Source: Myxococcus stipitatus
Lineage (GTDB): Bacteria > Myxococcota > Myxococcia > Myxococcales > Myxococcaceae
Direction of reading: 5' to 3'
Assembly (NCBI RefSeq): GCF_038561935.1
Contig: NZ_CP102770.1
Location: 6,014,001 to 6,078,000 of the forward strand
Length of the DNA: 64,000 nt
Shown here piece by piece: positions 28,051 to 37,878 of this stretch; within the stretch, counting starts at the first letter, position 1; the number at the start of each line of letters is the position of its first letter. The notes below the pieces were generated by a model, which made no database searches, was not told where the DNA came from, and worked only from the letters and a program-made list of their open reading frames with translations. Position numbers and translations under genes: made by a program.

Positions 28051-29648
28051 GACTCCCGTTCCCTGCGCTTGGACACCACGGAAACCTCCCCATCACTGCC
28101 CTTGTTCGCCGCGTCTCCCACGATGGCGTGGTAGGCCTTCGCGAACTCCTGTCCAAACAAGGCTTTCGTCAGCTCTCGCTCCTCCTCGCTGAGCCGGCGA
28201 ATCTCCTCCTCCAGCCACTTCAACCGCTTCGATGCCCCGAACGGCCACAGCTTCGACAGGGACGAGCCCTCCCCTTCCTCCCCACCCTGACTCAATCTCT
28301 GAAGCAGCGCGCGCACGCCCTCGCGCATGCCGTTGAGCAGTGCAATCTGGTGGATCATCACATCCCCGAATCCACTCTTCAGCTCCAGCACACGCTCGGC
28401 GCCGTCCGCGGCCTTCCAGTCCAGCAAGTAGCGCAGCACCTCGCGCGTGTTCTTGCTCTTCGACAGCGGCGTCACATCGCGCACCATCGCCACGGCCATC
28501 TCCTGGCCGAACTGGTCATGCCCCTGCCGAAGCTCCACGAAGGCTCGGCCAAACGTCTCCAACACCCCCGCCAGCCGCTCCAGGAACCGGTCGATATCCG
28601 CCCCCGACTCCAACCCCTTGCTCCCAGGCAGGTAGGACCGGACGAACTGCCCCAACAGCTCGCGCGCCATCACATCCAACCGAGGCGGCGCCCCCTGCAC
28701 ATTCGACATCGACACGCCCGAGGACGTCCCCCCCGAGCCATGCGGCACCGCCACCCCGAGCGAGCGCGCGAACTCACCGAACTGCGGCTCGTGCACCACT
28801 CCGGACAAGCGCCGCTGAATCTGCCCCACGAGCGACGGCCGCTCGTTCTCCGCCAACCCCTCCCCCTGTTTCACCATCGCCGCGTGCAGCGCCTGCCACG
28901 CATTCCGGTACGCCGTGTACAGCGGCACCAGCTGCTGGATGGAGGCATGCACCCCGCCCACCCCTGGCGGAACCACCCGCACGCTCTCCGGCGTCCGGTT
29001 GCGCCGCTGCATGATGGACGGCACCGCGGGCCGAGCCACCGGCTCCTCCATGCGCGGGATGCTGGAGATCTGCGTCCGCTGCCCGTCATCTTCCGCGCCC
29101 AGCTCCCCTTCCTCGAGCGCCGGCATGAGCTGCGTGCGCGAGGCCGCCACCTCCTCCTCGTCGTCGTCCTGCAATGACGGGATGGACCCCAGCGCGGGCA
29201 ACAGCGCCGTGGCCACCACCTGCGCACGTCCCTGCACGGGCGTCGGCTTGAAGCTCGACGGCGTCCCCTCTCCCGGGTCCATGAGCGTCGTCAGCGCCCG
29301 GAACTGCGTCATCTGCGACTGTCCATCCCCTTGCACGGCCTCTCGCGACAAGCGCATCTCAAGCGTGCCGATGGAGATTCGAGTCTCCTCGTCCACTTTC
29401 ACTTGAATGTTCTTGTCGATGCGGCGGCCGTCGATGCTCACGCCGTTGGTCGAGCCCAGGTCGACCACATAGATGGCCTTCTGGTCGAACCGGACGAGCG
29501 CGTGGAAGAGCGAGACGAACGTCTTGGGGATGGAGACGTCGTTGAGCTGGTTGCGGCCGATGCGGACGGGCGAGTGCCGGAAGACGTACTGCTTCTCAGT
29601 CGGCGCCTGCGCGTCCAGGCCCTTGATTCGGATGACGAGGGGCAACAC
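28047..29648 (-). CDS. tagH: Type VI secretion FHA-domain protein (TagH/Fha type)
   Basis: 533 residues. The N-terminal FHA domain keeps all key residues (RIGRN, SLFH, GSTNG), so it should bind phosphothreonine. A long Pro/Gln-containing middle and a helical C-terminal domain (about 260-490) match the TagH/Fha layout. Fha proteins join the threonine phosphorylation pathway that controls assembly, read by PpkA/PppA in well-studied systems; neither enzyme is encoded here, though TagF is. It is followed by the coupled lipoprotein and lies 107 bases after clpV. Confidence 0.85.
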   Translation of the reverse strand: MLPLVIRIKGLDAQAPTEKQYVFRHSPVRIGRNQLNDVSIPKTFVSLFHALVRFDQKAIYVVDLGSTNGVSIDGRRIDKNIQVKVDEETRISIGTLEMRLSREAVQGDGQSQMTQFRALTTLMDPGEGTPSSFKPTPVQGRAQVVATALLPALGSIPSLQDDDEEEVAASRTQLMPALEEGELGAEDDGQRTQISSIPRMEEPVARPAVPSIMQRRNRTPESVRVVPPGVGGVHASIQQLVPLYTAYRNAWQALHAAMVKQGEGLAENERPSLVGQIQRRLSGVVHEPQFGEFARSLGVAVPHGSGGTSSGVSMSNVQGAPPRLDVMARELLGQFVRSYLPGSKGLESGADIDRFLERLAGVLETFGRAFVELRQGHDQFGQEMAVAMVRDVTPLSKSKNTREVLRYLLDWKAADGAERVLELKSGFGDVMIHQIALLNGMREGVRALLQRLSQGGEEGEGSSLSKLWPFGASKRLKWLEEEIRRLSEEERELTKALFGQEFAKAYHAIVGDAANKGSDGEVSVVSKRRERES

Positions 29649-29755
29649 GGCTCACTCCTATCCCGAAACGTGGGGGCAGCCCACGGCGTACCTCACGAGA
29701 GTCCGACGCGTCCGGCGGGCGAATCATCCCTCCGGACGGCCCAGGACACCACCGC

Positions 29756-32377
29756 CTAGGCGTCGGAGAATGACAGGTCCCAGTCCCCGCTCGCACCCAG
29801 ACCCACGCGCAGGCGCCCGGGCACCCCTCCCGCGGCCAGGCGCTCCAGCAACTCCATGGACAGACGCGGCATCAGCGAGGAGCGCAGCAGGTGGTCCACG
29901 TTGCGCGCGCCCGAGTCGTTGTCCAGGCACCGCCGAGCGAACTCCTCGGTGACCTCCGGCGCGAACTCCGTCTTGACCCGGTGCGACGTATGCAGCCGGT
30001 CCGCCAGCGCGGCCAGCTTCATCTGTGCGATGTCCTTCAACACATCGCGTGCAATCGGAATGAATGGCACCACCGACATGCGCGCCAGGAGCGCCGGCTT
30101 GAAGTGCCGGCTGAGGATGGGGCGAATCGTCTCGGTCACCGTCTCCGTCTTGGGCGCCTCCGGGCCCGAGTACAGCTGCATCAGCGCATCCGTGGCCAGG
30201 TTGCTCGTGAGGATGACCACCGTGTTGCGGAAGTCGATGAGGCGCCCCTCACCGTCGGACAACATCCCCTTGTCGAACACCTGGTAGAAGAGGTTCATCA
30301 CCTCCAGGTCCGCCTTCTCGCACTCGTCCAGCAGCACCACCGAGTACGGCCGCTGGCGCACGGCCTCCGTCAACACACCGCCCTCGCCGTACCCCACGTA
30401 GCCCGGCGGAGAGCCGATGAGGCGCGACACGGTGTGCTTCTCCTGGAACTCCGACATGTTGATGGTCGTGAGGAAGCGGTCCCCGCCGTAGAGCGTGTCC
30501 GCCAGCGCCAGCGCCGTCTCCGTCTTGCCCACGCCGCTGGGCCCCACGAAGAGCAACACGCCGATGGGCGTGGAGGGATTGCGGATGCCCGCATGCGACA
30601 TGCGGATGGTCTCCGCCACCGCGCGCAGCGCCGCGTCCTGCCCCTTCACGCGCGAGCGCAGCGTCTGCTCCAGCGTGAGCACCGCGCCCACGGAGCTGCT
30701 GCGCAGCTTGCCCACCGGCACCCCCGTCCAGCCCGCGACCACTCGCGCCACCACGTCCGGGTCCACGTCCACGTGGATGAGCGGAGACTCGCCCTGGAGC
30801 TTCTCCAGCTGGGCACGCGCCTCGGCGACGTCGGCCTTCAGCTTCTCGACGTCCGAGCCCTCCTTCGCCGCATCCAGCTCCGCCCGCGCGCGGCGCACGA
30901 CATCCACTGCGGCCAGCTCCTGCTCCCACCGGGCTCGCAGCGTCGCGACCGAGTCCCGCGTGGCCGCGAGCCGCTCCTCCAGCGTCGGCCCGTCCTCGGG
31001 CGGCGGAAGCGGATGCCCCGCGGCGAGCTCGCGCTCCCGCACCGCCAGCTCCCGCTCCAGCGCGGCCAGGCGAGACTCCACCTCCACCAGCTCGTCCGGA
31101 CGCGCGCTCTGCTCGATCTTCACCCGCGCCGCCGCCGTGTCGAGCAGGTCCACTGCCTTGTCCGGAAGCTGCCGCCCGGAGATGTAACGGTGTGACAGCG
31201 ACACCGCGGCGACCACCGCCTCGTCGCGGATGGTGACGCCGTGCGACTTCGCATAGGCGGGGCACAGCCCGCGCAGCATCAGCACCGCGTCCTCTTCGGA
31301 CGGCTCGTCCACCTTGATGGGCTGGAAGCGACGCTCCAGCGCGGCGTCCTTCTCGAAGTACTTCTTGTACTCGGCCCACGTGGTGGCGGCGATGGTCCGC
31401 AGCTCGCCTCGCGCCAGCTCGGGCTTGAGCAGGTTCGCCGCGTCACCGCCCCCCTGCGCGCCTCCCGCGCCGATGATGGTGTGCGCCTCGTCGATGAACA
31501 GGATGATGGGCTTGGGCGAGCCCTTCACCTCCGAGATGACCGCCTTGAGCCGGTTCTCGAACTCGCCTCGGACGCCGGCACCGGCCTGGAGCGCGCCCAG
31601 GTCCAACCCCAGCACCTCCAGGTTGCGCATGGACTCCGGCACATCCCCCGCGACGATGGCGCGCGCCAGTCCCTCCACGAGCGCCGTCTTCCCCACGCCC
31701 GGCTCGCCCACGATGATGGGGTTGTTCTTGCGGCGCCGCGCCAGCACGTCGATGACCTGACGAATCTCCCGGTCCCGTCCGAAGATGGGGTCGATCTTCC
31801 CCGACCGCGCCTTCTCCGTGAATGACGTGGTGAACCGCGACAGCGCCTCCTCGCCTCGGCCTCCACCGCCAGCGGGCGCGGCCACCGTCGCGCTGCTCAC
31901 CTCGGCGGCTTCCTTCGAGCGGCCCACCACCTCCTCGAAGACCTTCTTGAGCGTCTCCACCGAGATGGCGTCCAGCGCCGAATACGACTCGGCCGTGTAG
32001 CGCTCCGAGCGGGCAATCCACTGCCACATCAACACGCCCGAGCGCAGCCGGCTCACGCCATGTTCCAGCGAGGCTACCAGCCACGCGTCCTCGAACCACT
32101 GGAACAGGCTCTCCGAGAACACGGGCCGCCCCGAGTTGCCCGTGCGCAGCGACTTGAGCCCGTCCTCGACGGACGCGAGCACCTTCGCGCGGTCCACCTG
32201 GAAGTGCCGCAGGAGCAGCGAGGCCTCGCCCTCCTCGTCCTCCAGCAGCTGCCGCAGCAGGTGCTCGGGGACGATTTCGTAGCACCGAGCGCTGCTCGCC
32301 CGAGACACCGCGGTCTCCAACATCCGAGTGGCCGTGGGCGTCAGGCGCCGAACAAGGGTCTTGGGTTCAACGCGCAT
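29756..32377 (-). CDS. tssH: Type VI secretion ATPase TssH (ClpV)
   Basis: 873 residues, ClpV length. N-terminal Clp domain, then AAA+ module 1 (Walker A GEPGVGKT from 224), a middle coiled region, and AAA+ module 2 (Walker A GPSGVGKT from 612) with its Walker B (VVLLDECEKAD). It extracts and recycles the contracted TssB/TssC sheath. Placement inside the type VI operon and the ClpV-like N-terminus (RRLTPTATRMLETAVSRASS) separate it from ClpB. Confidence 0.93.
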   Translation of the reverse strand: MRVEPKTLVRRLTPTATRMLETAVSRASSARCYEIVPEHLLRQLLEDEEGEASLLLRHFQVDRAKVLASVEDGLKSLRTGNSGRPVFSESLFQWFEDAWLVASLEHGVSRLRSGVLMWQWIARSERYTAESYSALDAISVETLKKVFEEVVGRSKEAAEVSSATVAAPAGGGGRGEEALSRFTTSFTEKARSGKIDPIFGRDREIRQVIDVLARRRKNNPIIVGEPGVGKTALVEGLARAIVAGDVPESMRNLEVLGLDLGALQAGAGVRGEFENRLKAVISEVKGSPKPIILFIDEAHTIIGAGGAQGGGDAANLLKPELARGELRTIAATTWAEYKKYFEKDAALERRFQPIKVDEPSEEDAVLMLRGLCPAYAKSHGVTIRDEAVVAAVSLSHRYISGRQLPDKAVDLLDTAAARVKIEQSARPDELVEVESRLAALERELAVRERELAAGHPLPPPEDGPTLEERLAATRDSVATLRARWEQELAAVDVVRRARAELDAAKEGSDVEKLKADVAEARAQLEKLQGESPLIHVDVDPDVVARVVAGWTGVPVGKLRSSSVGAVLTLEQTLRSRVKGQDAALRAVAETIRMSHAGIRNPSTPIGVLLFVGPSGVGKTETALALADTLYGGDRFLTTINMSEFQEKHTVSRLIGSPPGYVGYGEGGVLTEAVRQRPYSVVLLDECEKADLEVMNLFYQVFDKGMLSDGEGRLIDFRNTVVILTSNLATDALMQLYSGPEAPKTETVTETIRPILSRHFKPALLARMSVVPFIPIARDVLKDIAQMKLAALADRLHTSHRVKTEFAPEVTEEFARRCLDNDSGARNVDHLLRSSLMPRLSMELLERLAAGGVPGRLRVGLGASGDWDLSFSDA

Positions 32378-32431
32378 GTCTTCACTCCTGGACTTCGGAT
32401 GAACGAAGGTGGGGACACCGTCGAAGCGACG

Positions 32432-33523
32432 TCACGGCGGTGAGAGGGGCTCGGGCTCGGCCCGTTTCGGGGCGGATGCGAGCGGCACGGTGCGCGTGCG
32501 CAGGCGGGTGTCGCTCCTGCGCTGCCCCAGATAGCAGTCCTGCCCGAGCCGGAAGGTCCCATCGCGCGACAGGCGGAACCTCGGCAGCTCCACCTCGCGC
32601 ACGCCCAGCACCAGCGAACAGTCGAGGGGGTCTCTCACGAAGAGGTCCACCACCTCGCGCACCACTGGCGACAGGTCTCCCTCCGGAAGCAGGCGCCGGT
32701 AGACCTCCCCCTCCAACGGAGAGATGTGGATGCTGAACCCTCCCGAGCGATCAAACACCCGAGCCCCCAGGAGCATCGAGCGGCCCAGGTTCGAGTTCGA
32801 GCGGCCCAGCCGCATCCGGTTGTCCGCCTCGATGTCCACCCAGGCTCCGGAGAACTGCCGCAGCGACACCGTCGCCTCGCCCAACACCGGAGACAACACG
32901 TCCGTCAGCGCAAGCTCGAGGACCCCTGCCGTCCGCGCCCTCGCGGACAACAGCGGCGTCAGGCGCAAGAGCTGCGCGGGCGACAGCGCCCCCGAATAGG
33001 GCCGCTCATACGTGTCCAGCCCGCCCAGCGCGAGCGCCCGCTGCGACCAGGCATCACTTCCCCCGCGCGTGGTCTCCGCCGCCAGCGAGTAGCGCACCAG
33101 CGCGCGGTACAGCAGCGAGAGCAGGCGGTGATGGAAGAGGTCCAGGAAGTCGCGCCGGCGCGCGCTGTCCGGGTCCTCCTGCGCAATCTCCTCCAGGATG
33201 TAGTCCGGCAGCGGCGACACCGCGCCCGTGAGCCCGAGGAACGTGGAGAGCACCTCGATGACTTCCGCCGACCCGCCGTGCGCATCCGGCTGGGAGACGA
33301 CGCGGACGCGGCTCACGTCGCTCGCGCTGAACGTGAGCGACGGGTCGTGCCGGAAGCGGATGCGCTCGTCCAGCGCGGGCCCCGTCCCACCCACGGGCAC
33401 CGCCGACGACGTCAGCCGCTCGAGTAGCGCCACCAGCGGCCTGAACGACAGCTGCCCCGGCCGGGCGTTCAGCGACTCGACGGCCTTCAGCAAATCGTCT
33501 GTCGGCCGTTCCGGGGAGACCAC
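32432..33523 (-). CDS. tssG: Type VI secretion baseplate subunit TssG
   Basis: 363 residues. Recognisable TssG features are FRPLVALLERL near the start, IRFRHDPSLTFSASDV, and the central FLGLTGAVSPLPDYILEEI segment. It forms the baseplate wedge with TssF and TssE. It overlaps the end of tssF by 37 bases, so the two are translationally linked. Confidence 0.92.
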   Translation of the reverse strand: MVSPERPTDDLLKAVESLNARPGQLSFRPLVALLERLTSSAVPVGGTGPALDERIRFRHDPSLTFSASDVSRVRVVSQPDAHGGSAEVIEVLSTFLGLTGAVSPLPDYILEEIAQEDPDSARRRDFLDLFHHRLLSLLYRALVRYSLAAETTRGGSDAWSQRALALGGLDTYERPYSGALSPAQLLRLTPLLSARARTAGVLELALTDVLSPVLGEATVSLRQFSGAWVDIEADNRMRLGRSNSNLGRSMLLGARVFDRSGGFSIHISPLEGEVYRRLLPEGDLSPVVREVVDLFVRDPLDCSLVLGVREVELPRFRLSRDGTFRLGQDCYLGQRRSDTRLRTRTVPLASAPKRAEPEPLSPP

Positions 33524-35229
33524 CGGTACTCCAGTCGAGAGGGTTGAAGGCGCAGCACGAACTCGCTGAAGGAGTTGAGGCTCACGTGCGAGGCGAACAG
33601 CTCGTCCAGCACACAGCCGAAGAGGAACGCGTCCCCCGGCCCCGTGAAGCCCGCCTCATCCAGGTCCGCCGTCACCTGCACGCCGCGCACGGGCGCGCCT
33701 TGGAAGAAGCGCGTGATGGGCTGCGCCTGGACTGCTCGCAGCGACTCCACCCGGAGCTGGTTGGCGCGAGCCGTGGACTGGTCCGCGGTCGCCTGGAAGT
33801 TGTAGAGCGCCAGCAGCGACTGGAGCGCGCCCGGCTCCAGCAACGAGCGCTGGTTGAGGCTCAGATGCGACAAGAGCCGCCAGTGCAGCTCGGAGCCCAC
33901 CGGCGGGCGCGCCGGACGCGTCACCGCGACGATGTTGCGGAAGCGCGCGGTGGTGGGCGACGCGGCGGTCGGCACACTCAAGTCACCCACCTGCAAGCGC
34001 GACGGCAGCGAGCGGTTGGTGCACGTGAGGTCGATGGAGAGCGTCTCGTCCGCCAGCGAAGGCGTGGCGTCGCGGGGGCTGCCCAGCGACAGCGAGACAT
34101 CCATCCCGTCATCGAGCGGCGACGCCCCCCGGTGCAGCCGGTAGAAGCGACCGCTGTCCGTGGCGGCGTGAGCGAAGTCGAAGAAGGGCCGGTACGCCTG
34201 CCGCTCCGTCCTGCCCGTCTGGAGGCCGGTGACCGAATCCACCGAGTACACCTCCATGTGCGCTGGATCCAGGCCCGCGGCCCGCACCAGGTGCTCATGC
34301 CCCAGCGCGCTCGTGCGCACGGGGTCCGCCGAGGCGCTGAAGAGGTTCACCACCGGCGCGCAGTGCAGCCGGAAGACGTCCTTGGGGACGCGCCCCGGGA
34401 GCGCGGGGGGGCGCTCAAACTCGAAGATGAGCTCCAGCTTCTGGCCCGTGAGCTCGGAGGCCGCCTGCAGTCCCTTCACGTCGACGAAGAGGAACTTCTG
34501 CGGCAGCGTGAAGTACTCCTGCAAGAGCCGGTAGCCCTCGGGAGCCAGCGCCGGCCAGGGCAACAGCCGATTGTCGGGGGCGAAGCCCGAGGCTCGGATG
34601 CAGTCCGGCCCCAGACGCACGCTCTCGCCTTCCACCGGATTGCGCAGCACCACGCCCTTGCAGTGGCGCAAGAGCCACACCATCAGCATCGAGGCCACGG
34701 GCAGCTCGGCGCTGAGGAACAGCGACACTCCCTCCTCCTGGAAGATCTCCGCCCGCGCCTGCTCCACCACCTGGAGCTGCACGCGCAACACCGGAGACGC
34801 CGGCGACGACTGGTCCAGAGTCGTGTCGCCCAGGGTCAGCGGCAGCAGGTCCACCGCGCGCGTCGTGCGGAACGTGCACACGGTGCCGTCCACCGGCTTG
34901 GTGCCGACCTCCGCGCCCTCGGCGATGCGCGAGCGGCCACGCAACAGGCGCGCGTGCGGCGTGAACTCCACCACCGAGCAGGCCGGTATCACCCGGAGAT
35001 AGTGCGGGAGGAGCAGCTCCGTCAGGCCGTGCACCACCTCCGGCACGGAGTCGTCGATGCGCTCGCGAACCCGGGCGGTGAGGAAGGCGAAGCCCTCCAG
35101 CAACCGCTCCACGTCGGGGTCACCACCGCGCTCCACCAGGAGCCCGGCGAGCGCTGGATTGACGGTGCCGAACGCGCGGCCCATCTCCCGGAGGTACGTC
35201 AACTCGCTCTGGTAGTACTTGCTGAACAC
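33487..35229 (-). CDS. tssF: Type VI secretion baseplate subunit TssF
   Basis: 580 residues. The N-terminus (YYQSELTYLREMGRAFGTVN and the GGDPDVERLLEGFAFL block) and the region FTPHARLLRGRSRIAEGAEV are characteristic of TssF. It is part of the baseplate wedge with TssG. The downstream overlap with tssG and the 29-base gap after tssE support one operon. Confidence 0.93.
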   Translation of the reverse strand: MFSKYYQSELTYLREMGRAFGTVNPALAGLLVERGGDPDVERLLEGFAFLTARVRERIDDSVPEVVHGLTELLLPHYLRVIPACSVVEFTPHARLLRGRSRIAEGAEVGTKPVDGTVCTFRTTRAVDLLPLTLGDTTLDQSSPASPVLRVQLQVVEQARAEIFQEEGVSLFLSAELPVASMLMVWLLRHCKGVVLRNPVEGESVRLGPDCIRASGFAPDNRLLPWPALAPEGYRLLQEYFTLPQKFLFVDVKGLQAASELTGQKLELIFEFERPPALPGRVPKDVFRLHCAPVVNLFSASADPVRTSALGHEHLVRAAGLDPAHMEVYSVDSVTGLQTGRTERQAYRPFFDFAHAATDSGRFYRLHRGASPLDDGMDVSLSLGSPRDATPSLADETLSIDLTCTNRSLPSRLQVGDLSVPTAASPTTARFRNIVAVTRPARPPVGSELHWRLLSHLSLNQRSLLEPGALQSLLALYNFQATADQSTARANQLRVESLRAVQAQPITRFFQGAPVRGVQVTADLDEAGFTGPGDAFLFGCVLDELFASHVSLNSFSEFVLRLQPSRLEYRWSPRNGRQTIC

Positions 35230-35258
35230 CGCGGCTCACCCCGCCATACCGGCAACAC

Positions 35259-35651
35259 TCACCAGACCTCGATCTTGCCTCCCGGCGACATCTGCGTCCG
35301 GAAGCGAAGCATTCCCCTCACCCCTCGGCCCGCGGGCTGAGCGGTGATTTCAAAGCGCAGCACCAGCGGGTCCGCGTCGGGGAGGTGGCGCACGCTGATG
35401 TTGCAGATGCGTGGCTCGAACTCGAGCACCGTCGTGCGAATCGCGGACTGGAGCGTCTGGATGGCCGAGGGGAAGGTGTGGACGAAGTCCGTGAAGTCCA
35501 CGATGCCGAACCCTGGCACCGTGGCGGCCCCGCCCTTGCGCGTGTTGAGCAGCACGCGCAGGTGCTCGACGATGGACTCGGTCATGTCCACGTCGCGCTC
35601 ACTCGAGCCCTTCCCCGCATCGATTCGAGACAGCAGACCCCGTCCCGTCAC
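35259..35651 (-). CDS. tssE: Type VI secretion baseplate protein TssE (gp25-like)
   Basis: 130 residues, the size of gp25-like proteins. SIVEHLRVLLNTRKGGAATV and the PGFGIVDFTDF segment match the conserved fold of the T4 gp25 family. The first codon is GTG (35651). It attaches the sheath to the baseplate. Between hcp and tssF, consistent with the order of the operon. Confidence 0.9.
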   Translation of the reverse strand: MTGRGLLSRIDAGKGSSERDVDMTESIVEHLRVLLNTRKGGAATVPGFGIVDFTDFVHTFPSAIQTLQSAIRTTVLEFEPRICNISVRHLPDADPLVLRFEITAQPAGRGVRGMLRFRTQMSPGGKIEVW

Positions 35652-35720
35652 CTGCGACCCCTCCTCGATGGCTTGCTCGCGCTCCCCTCGACGGGCGGGA
35701 GCACGAGCGGGCCCGCCGCA

Positions 35721-36212
35721 TTACCGGTTGGCGCTCCAGGAGTCCTCGTGCGTGACACCACCGTTGGTGTACGTCCAACTGATGGTGTGGAACACGAACG
35801 TCAGCTCCTCGAGGGGAGGCTGCTGGGACGTCGCCGGGAGGAAGGTATCCGGAAGGGTCTGCTTGAGGCCGGCGATGCGGCCGTCCTTGATGGACACCGT
35901 GTAGAACTGCTCGGTGGTTCCATCGCCCGTCGGGTTCGGGCGGTAGAACTTGAACTCGGCATCAATCTTCTGGTTCTCCACGAGCGCCTTCGCCAGCAGC
36001 GGCGAAGACTTGTCGATGCGCTTGACGATGCGCAAAGGCTCATACTGGCGGCGGCCCGTCGCCATGCCGCTGCCGGCTTCGCGCGCCGTGAGGACGGACT
36101 GAACGTAGGACAAGCACTCGATGGACTTGTCGCGCCCCAGGCTCGTCTGAGTGCTCTCTCCCGCGATATCGGACCCATTCGCCTTGAGGAACAGGTGTAC
36201 TGTCTCGGCCAT
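35721..36212 (-). CDS. hcp: Type VI secretion inner-tube protein Hcp (TssD)
   Basis: 163 residues. Typical Hcp pattern: MAETVHLFLKANGSDIAGES at the start, the GRRQYEPLRIVKRIDKSSPL block, and EELTFVFHTISWTYTNGGVT at the end. Hcp hexamers stack into the tube expelled during firing. It is separated from tssC by 142 bases with a hairpin, so it may be expressed at its own level. This is the only Hcp copy in the window. Confidence 0.95.
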   Translation of the reverse strand: MAETVHLFLKANGSDIAGESTQTSLGRDKSIECLSYVQSVLTAREAGSGMATGRRQYEPLRIVKRIDKSSPLLAKALVENQKIDAEFKFYRPNPTGDGTTEQFYTVSIKDGRIAGLKQTLPDTFLPATSQQPPLEELTFVFHTISWTYTNGGVTHEDSWSANR

Positions 36213-36259
36213 TGTGGCTCTCCCCCTGCTTGAGGTGGTGTGACGGCTGCGATGTGAAC

Positions 36260-36280
36260 GGAGCCCTGAACCAGGGCTCC
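36260..36280. promoter_or_regulatory. Hairpin between tssC and hcp
   Basis: GGAGCCCTG and its exact complement CAGGGCTCC flank a 3-base loop (9-bp stem). It lies in the 142-base tssC-hcp gap, the largest break inside the operon. There is no T tract on the reverse strand, so it may act as an RNA-processing or stability element or a partial terminator rather than a full stop. Confidence 0.45.
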
Positions 36281-36354
36281 GGACTGCATGATGGCCGCCG
36301 CCTCCTCAGGCACGGCGACCGCGAGACCCTGGAAGGCGTCTCACGACTGCGCTC

Positions 36355-37848
36355 TCATTCCTTGTCCAACTTGCCAACGAGCGAGAGCGTGAAGGCCGCG
36401 CCCATGTACTTGAAGTGCGGACGCACCTGGAGGTTGCAGCGGTACCAGCCGGGCTGCCCCTCCACGTCCTCCACCTTGATGCGGGCGGTGCGGAGCGGAC
36501 GCCTGGAGCGCACGCTGGGCGCCGGCTCATCCATGTCCGCGACGTACTGGTTGATCCACTGGTTCAGCTCGCGCTCCAGGTCCGCGCGCTCCTTCCAGCT
36601 GCCAATCTGCTCGCGCTGGAGCACCTTCACGTAGTGCGCCAGGCGGGACATGATGAACATGTACGGAAGCTGGGTGCCCAGCCGGTAGTTCGTCTCGGCC
36701 GCCTTGCCCTCCGGCGTGTTGCCGAAGAACTTGGGCTTCTGCGCCGAGTTGGCGGAGAAGAAGGCCGCGTTGTCCGTGTCCTTGCGGAACACCAGGCCGA
36801 TGAAGCCCTCTTCGGACAGCTCGAACTCGCGCCGCTCGGTGAGGAGCACCTCGGTGGGAATCTTCGTCTGGATCTCCCCCATGGCCTCGTACTGGTGCAG
36901 CGGCAGGTTCTCCACCGCGCCACCCGCCTGCGGGCCGATGATGTTCGGGCACCAGCGGAACTTCGCGAACGAGTCCGTCACCCGGCTGGCGAACGCCGTG
37001 GACGCGTAGCCCCACAGGTAGCGCTCGTGGTGGCCGACGACGTCCTCGGTGAAGTTGAACGCCTTCACCGGCACCGTCTTCTCGCTGTAGGGCAGCCGCA
37101 GGAGGAAGCGCGGCATGCACAGGCCCACGTAGCGCGCATCCTCGCTCTCGCGGAACGAGTGCCAGCGCGCGTACTGCGGACCCTCGAAGAGGGACTTGAG
37201 GTCCTTGAGGGCCGGCAGTCCCAGGAAGGACTCCTGCTGGCCGAAGAACTCCGGCGAGGCATTGGCCACGAACGGCGTATGGGACATGGCCGCCACCGAG
37301 GCAATCTTGCTCAGCAGCGACAGGTCCTCGGGCCCCGGGCCGACGTCGAAGTTGCCGACGACCAGACCGTAGGGCTTGCCACCGAAGACGCCGTACTCGT
37401 TGGAGTAGACGGTGCGGTACAGGCCCGACTTCACCACCTCGGGGGCGTCCTCGAAGTCCGTGATGAGGTCCTGCTTGGAGGCGTTGAGCACCTCCACGCG
37501 GGTGTTCTCGCGGAAGTCCGTGCGCTCAATCAGGAACTTGAGCGAGCGCCAGGAGGACTCCAGGGACTGGAACTGCGGGTGGTGGAGGATTTCATTGACC
37601 TGCGAGCTCAGGCGCTGGTCCACCTCCGCGATCATCGCGTCCACCAAGGCCTTGTCCACGCGCTCCGCGGACCGGCCCGGCGCCAGCATCTGCGCGATGA
37701 AGGCCTGCACCCCCCGGCGAGCGACGTCATAGCCGTCGTCGCTCGGCTTCATCTTGGTTTCGGAGAGGATTTCGTCCAGGAGCGACGGGGCGGCGTCGGC
37801 CGTCTCGGGCGCCGCGAGTTGCTTGGCTTCAGTGCTCATCTGTGTCAC
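36355..37848 (-). CDS. tssC: Type VI secretion contractile sheath large subunit TssC
   Basis: 497 residues, the usual VipB/TssC length. Landmarks: EILHHPQFQSLESSWRSLKF, KIASVAAMSHTPFVANASPE, and RLPYSEKTVPVKAF. It polymerises with TssB into the contractile sheath. It lies 30 bases after tssB. Confidence 0.95.
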   Translation of the reverse strand: MTQMSTEAKQLAAPETADAAPSLLDEILSETKMKPSDDGYDVARRGVQAFIAQMLAPGRSAERVDKALVDAMIAEVDQRLSSQVNEILHHPQFQSLESSWRSLKFLIERTDFRENTRVEVLNASKQDLITDFEDAPEVVKSGLYRTVYSNEYGVFGGKPYGLVVGNFDVGPGPEDLSLLSKIASVAAMSHTPFVANASPEFFGQQESFLGLPALKDLKSLFEGPQYARWHSFRESEDARYVGLCMPRFLLRLPYSEKTVPVKAFNFTEDVVGHHERYLWGYASTAFASRVTDSFAKFRWCPNIIGPQAGGAVENLPLHQYEAMGEIQTKIPTEVLLTERREFELSEEGFIGLVFRKDTDNAAFFSANSAQKPKFFGNTPEGKAAETNYRLGTQLPYMFIMSRLAHYVKVLQREQIGSWKERADLERELNQWINQYVADMDEPAPSVRSRRPLRTARIKVEDVEGQPGWYRCNLQVRPHFKYMGAAFTLSLVGKLDKE

Positions 37849-37878
37849 GCCTTTTGTGAATGCGTTGCAGGTCGCGGC

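Noticed and set aside
29756-32377. ClpB disaggregase instead of ClpV
   Set aside because: The N-terminus is ClpV-like and the gene is embedded between tssG and the type VI FHA gene.
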